Assembly (NCBI GenBank): GCA_037103525.1
Contig: JAZKLR010000077.1
Location: 496,001 to 560,000, forward strand
Direction: 5' to 3'
DNA length: 64,000 bases
Source of the DNA: Ganaspis brasiliensis
Taxonomy: Eukaryota; Arthropoda; Insecta; Hymenoptera; Figitidae
Part shown: piece by piece, positions 30,132 through 41,600 of the stretch
Numbering within the stretch: position 1 is the stretch's first letter
Layout of the letters: every line of letters begins with the position of its first letter
Notes under the pieces: generated by a model
Told to the model about the DNA's origin: nothing
The model's input: only the letters and a program-made list of their open reading frames with translations
The model's database searches: none
Position numbers and translations under genes: made by a program

Positions 30132-30875
30132 TCACCTCGTAGTTTTTTTTTACGTATTTTACATGAAACGTAATATAAGCATTTTAAGAATATATTTTAC
30201 ATACGCAACCTATTTACCAACCCTGCCGTCTGTCTGTGCGGGTCATGCGGTCATGCTTTTAGGTTACGTCCTTGTTTAAAATCGTTAAAATCTTAATTCG
30301 CATTAAAAACCTTTGAAACATTAAAAACAATTAGTATGTAACTGAGAGGGAGAAATTCATCTACATTTTAATTATTATGTAAGTATGAGATGTTAAAATG
30401 TATAAAATCCTATATAAAAATAACAATTAATATACCTATTATCTTAAAAAATGTATTGAAAATTTGAAATATTTAAGAAGAGAATCTTTTAACATTCCAT
30501 GTACAAAATAAATTCATAATTTTTATTACGAATTTCAGGCTAGAAATTTTATTTATAATTTTTCAAAATTACTTAATTTAGCTCCTTAGAAAAAAAACGT
30601 GCTATTGGCAAAATTCTATTTTGTTTAAAGAATATATAATAATCGTTACTATTTAAGACAGATTTGAAAATTTACTAAAGAAAATGGATGTTATTTTAGA
30701 TAAATTTTTGCTATTTGCCTTAAACAAAACTTACTCATAAAAGAAAAGATTTCAATTATTGATTTATAATTTTTAATGCTGTTTTTAATACATAACAAAT
30801 TTAATTTTCAAACACGATTCATGATCTTAATCTTTTGATACTTAACTATTTTAGATTAAGTATAAATAAATAATC

Positions 30876-33800
30876 ATGGTTATTGCGAAAGCCCACGACT
30901 TTAATGAAACCTCAAGAACCAGTGATGTAAAAATTAATCAGGAAGTTGATTTTTCACAATTAAATCTCTCTCAAAAAACGTTGGATGGCCTGTCACGCTG
31001 TGATTTTGTAAAACCTTCACCAATACAGTTAAAGGCAATACCTTTAGGACGTTGTGGTTTTGGTAAGTCTGCTAATTACCAACTTTCTCCAATTTATTTC
31101 TTCTTATTTTATTAATTATTTTGTTTATTATTTAATTTTAGTTTTGAATACAATGTGTGCTTTAAAAAATATTACAAATTTATGATAATAATTAACAAAT
31201 TTATAATCCCAAATAATAAATACTATCTTTACAGATTTGGTAATGCGAGCAAAATCAGGAACTGGTAAAACAGCAGTGTTCGGTCTCGTGGCTTTGGAAA
31301 CAATTAATATTGAATTATCATGTACCCAAGTATTAATTTTAGTACCCACAAGGGAAATCGCTGTTCAAATTGCAGAGGTTATATCATCAATTGGAAAAGA
31401 GATAAAAGGTTTTCTTATTTATAAATTCGCAGCTTTAGACAATTTACTGTAATATTTCATATAATATTTCATAATTCGATCGATAAATCCAGTTTATGAA
31501 TAATTTTTTAGAATAAATTGATACTGTATTAATTAAACGTTTCTTTTAGGTTTAAAAGTTGAATATTTCATTGGCGGAGTTTCTATAGACGAGGATAAAA
31601 AGAAACTTAAAAAATGTCACATAGCAGTTGGTGCTCCCGGTAGAATAAAGCATTTAATAGACAAAGGATTTTTGAAAGTTTCTGACATAAGACTTTTTGT
31701 ACTGGATGAGGCTGATAAGTTAATGGAGACAAGTTTTCAAAAAGACATCAAGTTAGTATTTGTTATTATAAACACAATTTTGTTTTGCGGAAAAATATTT
31801 AAACATTTAATTTTCAGCTACATCTTTTGTAAGTTACCGAACAATAAGCAGATTATTTCCTCAAGTGCAACATATCCAAACGACTTGGAAATTTTTTTAA
31901 GTCAATATATGAACAGTCCAATCATGGTATCTACAGATAATGATGGTCCAATGCTTGTCGGTCTAAAACAATTTGTTGCCATTGTTCCAAATCATCCAAA
32001 TGCAATGAAACAGGTTTGTAAATTGTTTCGCACTTAAGTCAATTTTATATAAACTTTTATTATTTCCCTCTATTTGTCTTTCTCTTTAGATATTTTATCA
32101 TTTTTTTGTATTTTTAACCCAATAAAGATACCAACAGTTTATTATAAAAAGTAATTCTATTAAAAATTAATTTTTATATCTGTTAAAAAAAACTTTTAGT
32201 TATTTTCATGCTTTTTTTAATTTTACAGCTGCAAATAAAAACTGAGGAACTGGCAAACATATTCAGAACTATTCCATTTAAACAATGCTTAGTTTTTACA
32301 AATTATCAAACACGGTAAGCAATTCTTAAGTTTTCAATATATTTAACATTCTTTTCAATATAGCTAATTAATAAATTTTTAGAGCTCAATCCGTTTGCAA
32401 TAAAATTCTATCAATGGGATTTCCTGCTATATATATTATAGGCAGTCAAGACATGGATAAACGATTAGATTCACTTTCAAAATTGAAAAACTACGAGTGC
32501 GAAATAATGTTGACGACTGATTTGACGGCTAGAGGTATTGACGCTGCTAATGTTAATTTAATTATCAATTTAGACATTCCCATTGATAGTGCAACATATA
32601 TGCATCGAATTGGAAGAGCTGGAAGATATGGCTCTCATGGAATTTCCATTAGTATTATTGCCGAAAAGGAAGTTGATAGTTTTCAAGATTTAATGTTTAA
32701 AGCTGGTGGTGAGCATTTTGCAGTCCTTAAGTTGTCTAGTAAATATTCACCGGATATTTGGAATTTAAGTGAATCAAAATTCGAAAAAATTTTTGCAAAA
32801 CCAATGGAAAATCCAGTAGATAATCTTGATAGTTTAGAAACATCAGTATGCCAAAGAAATTGTAAAGATAATAATGAAAATAGTCGTGTGACAAAAAGTA
32901 GTTTAAAGAAAAAGAAAAATAAACATAAACCAGAAGAAAAGGAAAATTTCGAATTTATTGGAAATACTGGTAATGATGATAACGAGAAAGAAAGAAATTG
33001 TGAAAACAACGGTTTTTCGAATGGTGAAAATTGGACTGAAGGTAAAACTGGAAATTTTAGTGGAACCACTTTTCAATTGGATTTAATTTCGGATAAAATT
33101 AATACTAGTGCTGATGTGGAGAATTCTATTCCTAGTGCACAGATTAAAAAAAATTGTACAAAAGTTGTTGAAAATGCCCAATCTCCACAATTACCCTCAT
33201 TCGCTTTTATTAAAGACTTCTTAAGAATTTTATCCTTCTGGATAACCAGCGCTGAAGACGAAAGTGAAATTAATTTTGGGGAAAAAAGAATTAAATGGAA
33301 TGATCCATTGAGACATATAATAAATGTTTTAGATAAGTGTTTAAATAATACTGAATATTACAGTAAAAATAGTGAAGAAATAAACTTGTATAAAAAATAT
33401 TTATCAACAATAAGATTCTACTATGAGTTCCAAAGAAAAGACTATTTTCCATGTCCAGTGAATGAAAATGAATTGTCTAAAAATATCTCAGAAGCTGAAA
33501 TGGAAGAATTTAATAGAGCTGTGGAATGTTTATCGAAAGATAGTAATTTTCAAAGAAAAGTGCTTCCCATGTTCATATTTTTGTCAAATAGTAGAAAAAA
33601 TTCACATAAAAATGCCAGAAAATGTACAGAAAAGTCTATTAAATTAAATCGTGAAATTCCGCGATCTTCTCGTCTGAAAAGAGAAGTTGAGGAGCAATTT
33701 GAAAATAATATTTTTGGTAATAATTGTGAAAAAGAAGTTGAGGATTTAAAAAAATATAATAAATTGAAAGACTGTAAATATAACTTATCGCCTCGAATTG

Positions 33801-36093
33801 AAGGAAATTTATTAGAAGAGCAGATATTAAATGAGAGAGGTAAGTTGTAAATCAGTGCTGATAAAAATCATGATTTTTTTTTAATATATAAAATAAGTAT
33901 ATAAAATTTTCAAACTTTTATTTGTAAGTAGTTTAATTTCTTAACTGAGAACATTTAATATAAAATAATGAAGAATAAAACATTTAATCGAAATCAAAAA
34001 AATTATGTCGAGTAATTGAAAAAATTCATATGATCGCAAAATTAAGAAAATTAGGTAAAAACAACGAAAAAATGATAAATTAAAAAAAAAAAAAAAAAAA
34101 AAAGATAAGAAAACAGAGTATTTAAAAAATAAGAAAATTCTTTTAAATAAAAAAATCCTGGACATTATTAAAGAGATAAGAAAAAATTAAAAAAAAACAC
34201 AAAACCAAAACAGTGACCTAAAAATAAATAAAAAAGTATAGAAACTCTTTTAAAAAAATTGAACTATTTACAGATATTTTTTTAAATTAAAAAAATAAAT
34301 AAGAAGATTATTAAAAATACGTTAAAATATATTCTTAAAGAGAAAAAAATTAAAAATTATAAAAATTAGGGAATTAGGTATTTTATAAATTGAAAGAAAA
34401 AGGAATTAATAAAATTTTGGAAAATTTTAAAAAATTAAAAAAAAAGAGAATTCTGTGAAATAGAAGAACGCTTTTAAAATGAGAATATTTAGTACAAGCT
34501 TCAATTTAAATAAAAATATAAAATAAGAGAATAAAAGTCTTAAAAAAAGTAGAAAATTGAGAAATTTAAAAAATGTAGATAAAAACATCGAATAAATGTT
34601 TTCAAAAATTCGTAACTACAAGATAAAAAGTAAACAATTAAAAAGAAGGAAAAATGTTTCTAAGAAATCGAAAAATGATGACAAAAATAAAGAATTAATT
34701 GAAATGTAACTAAATAAACACAAAATAACTAAATAAATACAAATAAAATGCAAGGAAGAATTAAAAACATTGTGAAACAAAAAAAATTAAATAAGTAGGA
34801 AAACAATAGAAGAAAAATTTGTTTTTTCTTAATCTATCAAAGTGTAAAACTGTAAAAAGTACAAAAAATATTAAAATTTGGTAAGAATCTACTAAAAAAT
34901 TAGAATTCATTGAAATAAAACAAAAATGTATATAAAGATAAATAAAAAAGTTAGCGAAAGAAATTAAAAAATCCTTCAAAAATAGAAAAGTTTCGGAAAA
35001 TTAAACCAAAAATATTTTTGTAATATTACGCTTAAAACAAGTTCAACAATAAATTTAGAAAAATAAAGAAAATCTAAAAATTTTATGGAACAATAAGTAA
35101 GTTTGCAAAAAGTAGACAAGATAAAACAAATTCAATAAATTTAAAAAAATGAGCCTATTTTTTTTAAAATATGAAAATAATTATGAAAATCAACGAAATA
35201 AAAGTTTATTGAATGTTATAATAACAAATTGTGTAAAATAATATTAAATAGGTAATTTGCATACAAAGAAGAAATTTAAACAAAATCGTAAAATAAAAAG
35301 ACGAATACAAAAAAAAATATCAAAAGTAAAAGATAAAATTATAAAATTTTGTAAAAATAAGAAATTGTAACATAAAAATTAAAGTTTTGAAAAAGTGAAA
35401 TTTCTTGTAAGAATTAAAAAAAGGATTATATTGCCAATATGGAAAATAATGATTATTATTTAATTATTCTGCTTTAATTAATACCTATGTATTTAAATTT
35501 GAATTAATTGAAATTTAAAAGTTTGAATAAACTAGAATTTGAGTTAATTGGCGTTTGGAAACTATTTAAATTAAAATGACTTAAAGGTATACAAATTTAA
35601 TACTATTCTTTGCTATCTTCATACCAAAAATTTGTAGGTCGTAGGTATTTTGATCATCTGTATTAGCAAAATTTTTTAAATTTTATAAAGAATAAAATAT
35701 TTACATATTAAAATTGAAATTTCCAAAATTTATTTACAAATTTCTGGGTTTTTTATTGTTTGCAATTTTTCACACGCAGTATTAGATAATTGTTAAGTTC
35801 TTTTTTTTTAATCATGATTTTAATGCCAATGCCCCAATGATTTAAATCAATTACAGCCCTGGTGTAAATTTGAAGAATTTAATGATTATAAAGATCATAG
35901 ACTGTTTAACCCTTTTCAATTTTTAAAATTTTGTCACCATTAATCCAAACTTTATTTTATAAAGTCCTTAGTTGCTCTAAATTTCAGTATATTGTAATTT
36001 ATTTTACTTTTAATTTTATTTTTAAGATTTGCTGAAAGAAAAAAACCAAATCAAGCTAAAAATACTAACTTTAAGCGTAGAAAGAACTTCTAG

Positions 36094-36135
<42 letters not shown>

Positions 36136-36502
36136 ATTTTTATATAATTTTATTTAAAAATTACTGTTATTAAAATAATTAATATTTTTTGCAGTAAATG
36201 TGAAATGTAATCCTCATGAAGAGACTGCTTTAAACCATCAGAGGTTTTTACCACCAAGTGAAAATTTTGTTGCGTCGAATTATCCTTATTTTCCACGAAG
36301 AACAGATCCTTATAATTCATGTGTAAATAGACCAAATACTGAATATCCTTGCGGATCTCACTTTAATGTTATCGACGACAAAAATGCGATCGACAATGAA
36401 ATAAATTGGAATGTGAAAAAATTCTTTGAAAGCTTATCAATTAACAGAAATTTACAACAAAGGAAAGAATATATGTCACAAATGTTTGCCGATTTTAGAT
36501 AA
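30876..36502 (+). CDS. DDX20: DEAD-box RNA helicase DDX20 / Gemin3
   Basis: Seven exons join in frame: 30876-31062, 31235-31408, 31550-31751, 31818-32013, 32229-32314, 32383-33839 and 36195-36502. They give 869 residues, against 824 in human DDX20. The order is a Q-motif region PSPIQLKAIPLGRCGF, motif I AKSGTGKT, PTREIA, GAPGRI, motif II DEAD, motif III SSAT, then helicase C with DLTARGID and HRIGRAGRYG. PSPIQLKAIPLGRCG and KKCHIAVGAPGRIK are close matches to vertebrate DDX20 rather than other DEAD-box proteins. A long polar, low-complexity tail follows, as in the family. Family knowledge: Gemin3 is a core subunit of the SMN complex that assembles Sm cores on spliceosomal snRNAs in the cytoplasm. 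The 2.4-kb last intron is mostly a dispersed repeat. Confidence 0.95.
33860..36000. repeat. AT-rich dispersed repeat in DDX20 intron 6, copy 2
   Basis: Colinear with 1200-3300 in the ABCG intron and in the same orientation relative to the host gene. AAATCATGATTTT-like words lie near both ends (33868 and 35812) and could be short inverted ends. No coding sequence is visible. Confidence 0.55.
36097..36133. repeat. (ATT)n microsatellite
   Basis: About twelve perfect ATT repeats, shortly before the last DDX20 exon. Confidence 0.9.
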
Positions 36503-36733
36503 GTAATAATAAATAATTTATTAATCTTGCAATTATTTTAATTATTTCTATTTCTTTCTCGCATTTGATATTGTTTTTTAATATCTGGTAAATAATAAAA
36601 TGACACTTCGAAATTGAATTAAAAAAGATAAAAGGAAATTATTAATTTAATTAGGAAATAAAAATTAAGCTTTGAAAGTAATTTCACAAATATTTGTTTA
36701 TTTGCTTTATATATTCATTTGTAGATGAACGGG

Positions 36734-37375
36734 TTAAATATTGTGGGAAAGTAGATGAGAAAGTAATACTGTATTGAAGGATAAGAGATCGTTTTTTCCC
36801 TCATTGTTGTTATTATTTGAAATCGTGCTTCTTTTTTTTCCGCAACCTGAAATATGCAAAAATTTCAATTTAGGGACAAAAAACTAAAGTCTAATTTTTA
36901 TTTTACGGTAATTTATATTTATGTAATAAAAAAGGAAAATTGTAAAAAAAAATATAAATTATTATTTTATTATTTACCAGTAAATGCATTGCAAAATGGT
37001 CTCTTTCGTTTCATCGACTCATTCATGGATTTAATATCCAGAAATGACAAAGTATTCTAGAACAACAAGAACATGGATAATTAATATAATAATATTAATC
37101 ATTTATTACAATTAAATAATTTTGTTTTTTTATTTTATTTAACTGTCAATTTTAATTTAGCGTTAAATATCTTAATATTGTTTTGCTTATAGTTTTTTTA
37201 AAGATACTTTTTCCCAATTTATTTTGTTTTTTAGTTTAGGGAAATTTAAATATTACAAATTATTTAATTTCAGTTATGAAAATATACTTACCACCTTGGC
37301 ACTTGCTACATGTAAAATGATAGCGACATGTATTAAACATAACACGATCAACCATCTATATATGAAAATTGTCAT
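36734..37375 (-). CDS. CCAP: Crustacean cardioactive peptide (CCAP) precursor
   Basis: Three short minus-strand exons join in frame: 37292-37375, 36978-37056 and 36734-36846, with GT-AG introns of 235 and 131 bp. They give 91 residues. The first 25 or so are a signal peptide (MTIFIYRWLIVLCLI, then a hydrophobic run to VASA). A short spacer ends in KRKR, followed by PFCNAFTGC, then GKKR. PFCNAFTGC-amide is the conserved arthropod CCAP nonapeptide: the cysteines form a disulfide, the glycine is the amide donor, and both basic sites are convertase sites. The hormone codons are split by intron 2 inside the glycine of FTG. A 34-residue asparagine-rich tail follows. Known CCAP precursors are usually somewhat longer. 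CCAP drives ecdysis motor programmes and heart and gut contraction. AATAAA lies 32 bp past the stop. DDX20 converges on it, with 231 bp between stops. Confidence 0.9.
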
Positions 37376-38649
37376 CTAAAAAATAAGAAAACAAAATTCA
37401 TTGATTTAAAAATAATTTCCTATTAAAATTTTAATTAATTGTGACTAGAATTATTAATTAATCAATAATAACAAAAAATTCAAGAGCTTTATTTTTATTT
37501 TCAATTTAGATTTATAAAATAATCCTTTTGTTATCTAGTTTTTTAATCTTGAAACAAAAAATATCATTTTTGCGTTAAATTATTATTGAACTTTGTTATA
37601 AATAAAATTATATGATTTTAGTCTTTTTATATTTTTTATTGTTGTTGTTGTTATTATTATTATTATAATTTCTTAATTTTTTATATAAGAACACTTTAAT
37701 AAAACTTTTAATTAAAAAAGAACGCAAAAGAGTAAAAAAAATTGTTTTTATAATTAAATTTGTATTTACTTTTACTTTTGAAATGTTTAATAACATCTTG
37801 AGCGCATATTGTAATTGAGAAAAAAATAATAAATGTCACTGACCTTTAAGTGTAATGAAATCAGACCACTAGAAAGCTCTTAATCCTATAAATTAACGAA
37901 ACTTATAAAGAATTACGCCTGCGTCAATTATTGATTAATATATATTAACCGAATTCTTATCATAATTCTATTGTTTTCATACATTACACCTTTTTAAGAA
38001 GAATTTAATAAATAAGTGAATATTATTTTTTATTTTAAAAAATACATACCTATTTGATACGCTTAATAACTAACTTTACAATCTACATAATTAATTATTA
38101 TTTTAGATGGTAAAATTATAATAAATTTGAATTTAGAATAGTGGGTACAATTTTTTTTAAACCTAAAATGTATCTTCCATATTGCGGTTCAAAAGTCAGT
38201 ACATTACATTCTATAATTAACAGTTTTATATGTTTTTCCTGAAGAATTGTGCAAATTTGCATAAATTATTATTATTGAGTCTAAATTTTTATTTTGACAA
38301 ATTTTGGCTAATTGGAACAAAAATTATTTTATTAAAATTAATAAGTTTACATGAATGTTCTGAATGGATAAATCGATTTGATAGATTTTTTTTGTGTTAA
38401 TAATAAAAATATGAGAATTATACTGAAACAATTGTATTTAAATTTTTTTTTTTTACATTTTTTAAATATGTAAGTAGAAAAGAATTTAGGGTTTCCCCAC
38501 TAATTTCGCTTCAAATGCATTTAATTAAAGCTTAAATCACTGTAAATTAATTTAAGATGATTAAATTATATCTTAAATTGACGGTAATTAATATAATTAC
38601 AGAATATTTCACAATTTTTCAAAATTCTGCTAACTTTAACAATTGATTA
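37376..38649. other. Region between CCAP and CNTD1
   Basis: Apart from the possible CCAP leader exon, the DNA is AT-rich with a short (ATT/GTT)n tract near 37636-37668. It should include CCAP promoter and CNTD1 3' UTR sequence. No other gene was seen. Confidence 0.4.
37844..37909 (-). promoter_or_regulatory. Possible CCAP 5' UTR exon and TATA-like box
   Basis: The CCAP ATG directly follows a good 3' splice site (TTATTTTTTAG then ATG), which implies an upstream non-coding exon. A candidate donor AAAG/GTCAGTG lies at 37844. A minus-strand TTTATAAGT lies at 37901-37909, about 30 bp above a possible start near 37875. This is inference from signals only. Confidence 0.3.
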
Positions 38650-41600
38650 TTAATGTGCTAAGCTAAATAGTAAATTTGCCATGTCCCAAATATCAGATTC
38701 TTTCAATTCAACAAAAGACGCCACCTTTTTCAGCAATTCTTTCAAATTTCTTCTTTCCATACCTATAACTAATACAGAGCACAAAACAATTGAAGCCCCT
38801 AAGAAAAGTGCATTAGATTTTACTAAGAGGGCACTTTTCTGTTGAAAAAGTAATGATGAAACACCTCCATGAGTCATGGTTTCCAAGTAGAAATACAATT
38901 CTTCATGCTGAAATTAAATTTTAACTCATAATGGCTTATAAAGAATAATATATGAGAATGTGATAATATAATTTCAAAAAACAAAAAAACACGAAAAATA
39001 AGTATATACTTACAAAAATATAAGACAAATCTAGAAATTTTGATGATGATTTCAAAACGTCAGGTGTATTACGAAGGCCACTTTCGGCTAACAAAATATC
39101 CACACAATTTTTTAGAGTATAAATAGGCATTTCAAATTTTACACACTTAAAAACATAGAACTCAGACTCTAGAATTATTTTATTTGAATAATTTTTGTCA
39201 GGTTCGATTTCTCTGAGCACCCTTTTCACCTAAACAAAAAGACATTTTATTATTATCGACAAAATTAACTGTAAAGCAATAAAACCAATATTAACTGAAG
39301 AATAGGAATTTTAAATATGCGTACTTGAGGTACCCTAAAGAAAATTTCATTTGAATCCATTTTACTTGCAAGCTGGATGCATGAGAGAAGACGCAATTTC
39401 GATTCGGAATTAAGTTTCATTTGTTCTCTTCTTGATAAAGATTTTGAATCTTTACTTTTTTGTAAAATGTTGCTCGTTTCCCAACTTTTGAAATTAATGT
39501 ACCTTTCGTACAAATGTATTGCTAAATACTTGGCATTTGAAGGCAATTTAAATTGATCAACTATGCTGAATATCAATTTAACATCCTTACTTTGTAGACC
39601 TGAATAGAACAATTACAAAATAAATCAAAATTTTCCTTTAAAATTTTTTATAATGGACGCATTTTTCTGTATAGATTTTTATTGTTTCATTTTTAAATTT
39701 AAATTACGCGGCATTTTACGTATATTACGTTTTTGACCAAAACTCTTACGCGTAACCAGGGTTAGGAACGAAAATTACCCCACGTAATATATTTGGTTTT
39801 CTACGCGTATGTGTGGTAATGGTTCACTTACACCACCGGTAAATTTTTTTTCACATTGGAGTAAAAAGGACGATACACAGATGTCTTCCTTACTCGAATA
39901 GCAAAAATTAATTTTTTACCGAAGATGTACACCGGCATTTTGAAAAGGTAAATTACGTTTTCTAAAAACTGGGAACGTAATTTACGTCTCTATATAAAAT
40001 TCGTAAAAACCTCATGTAATTTACATAATGTATGTGACGTACACAAACCTGATCTTAAAGGCGCTTTTATACCTCGTCCCGTAACTTTACTTTTGTCTTA
40101 TTCTACTACACAGCAGTGGCATAAGTTTGTCTCTTTCTCGCACTAGTTATGTTGCCAGACCATCTAGGACACAAAATTAGTGCGAGAACGAGACAAAATT
40201 ATGCCACTGCTGTACAGTAGAACGAGACAAAAGTAAGGGGTCGTTCATAAACCACGTAGCCCACTTTTTGGGAATTTTAAACCCCCCCACCCCCCATGTA
40301 GCACTCTATCCCATACATTAGAGATCCTGAAAGGAGAGTTGAGACATGTTTACTTGGATTCTGATTGGTCGCGGGTTTTCGGAAACGGATGTTCATTAGA
40401 AGTTAGTTTCATTGGTCCAAAATGGCGGTTCCATTTTGAAATTCTTTTAAAACAAACATTTTTAAATTTAGCCCGCTCTTTTCGACCAATGATAGAATTT
40501 GCAATATTGTCATTTCCGTTTCCGGAAACTCGCAAAGGTAGTAGAAGGGGAAACTTATCTCAACTCTCCCTTGAGGATCTCTACCATACATTAGCGCCAT
40601 TTTTTCCTCTTGTCGTAGCACATAGCGGGACCCCCCTACGCCTAAAAAGCTACGTGGTTGATGGACGACCCCTAATGTTCCTGGAAAAGGTATGAAAGAG
40701 GCATAATTGAATACTTCTGCATATAGTTGCTCAACCCTGGCAGTACTATCCAACAGAGATGGGAAACTAAATTACCTTTAGTAAAAATCCTCCAGAAATT
40801 ACTAAAAAGCGGGTGCAGGGTGCAGGAAATATCCCAAAAACCCATAAGGTCGAATATCCAAATGGTCGAATTTCAAAAAGTCGAATCTCCAAACGGTCGA
40901 AAATTCAAATGTTCGAGTATCCATTTTGTCGAATTTCGAAATGATCGAATAACCAATTGTCGAATATCCAAATGTTTGAATGTCCAAGAGGTCGAATTAG
41001 TTTTTTCATGTGAGTTTCCTATCTATGAAATGAGTTGGTATAGTACATTTTGAATATTCGTCAATTTGAAGATTCGACAATTTGAAAATTCTACCAAATG
41101 GACATTCGAAAATTTGGAAATTCGGCCATTTGGATATTCGACTATTTTGGAAATTCGACTATTTGAAGATTCGATAATTTCGATATTCGTCCATTTAAAG
41201 ATTCGACCTTTTGGATTTTTGGGAAATTTTATGCACCCGAATTTTAAAGGCTTTAAATGCGCAAATACGAAAAACACTCTGCGCGTAGGGGGAAATAACG
41301 AATTTAATTACCTAAAACACTTTATTTCCGGTAACCTTGTGGTAGGGATAATTATGTTCATTTAAAATGTACTAAAACGTTCAAATAAAATACAAGTTCA
41401 TTTAAAGTGAGGGTCAATTAAATGGAAGCGTACTGTCCTTCTTCTTCTTTTCCTCGTGAGAGGTTATGCATTTATTGGTGGGGTTAAATTAAGTTTGTTA
41501 GGGTAAAATCCCATGTGAGCAGAAAGCGCAAAACCGAAAGCAGAAATCATGAGAGTGAGAAAGGTAGGTAGATAACACTGTCTCTCTCACTCTCATATTT

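Larger units (their letters stand above)
28021..30250. repeat. Cluster of palindromic MITEs between GIPC and DDX20
   Basis: At least eight short palindromic elements are packed or nested here and are listed separately where bounded. They are richer in GC than the flanks. Most have arms with motifs such as GGGTGAAATCCCATG, GCAGAAAGCG or CCGAAAGCAG. The families recur in CNTD1 intron 2 at 39.7-42.5 kb. The short ORFs crossing this block are palindrome artefacts. Confidence 0.75.
40059..40703. mobile_element. Palindromic element enclosing two further nested elements
   Basis: The outer arms pair GGCGCTTTTATACCTCGTCC with the complement of GGAAAAGGTATGAAAGAGGC. Inner arms pair GCAGTGGCATAAGTTTGTC with the complement of GACAAAATTATGCCACTGC. 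The element at 40237-40672 interrupts its right arm. Confidence 0.55.

Noticed and set aside
40339..41365. Reading frames of about 100 codons on both strands
   Set aside because: They fall in hAT/Harbinger-like MITEs and the 17-bp inverted minisatellite; the protein repeats mirror the DNA repeats.
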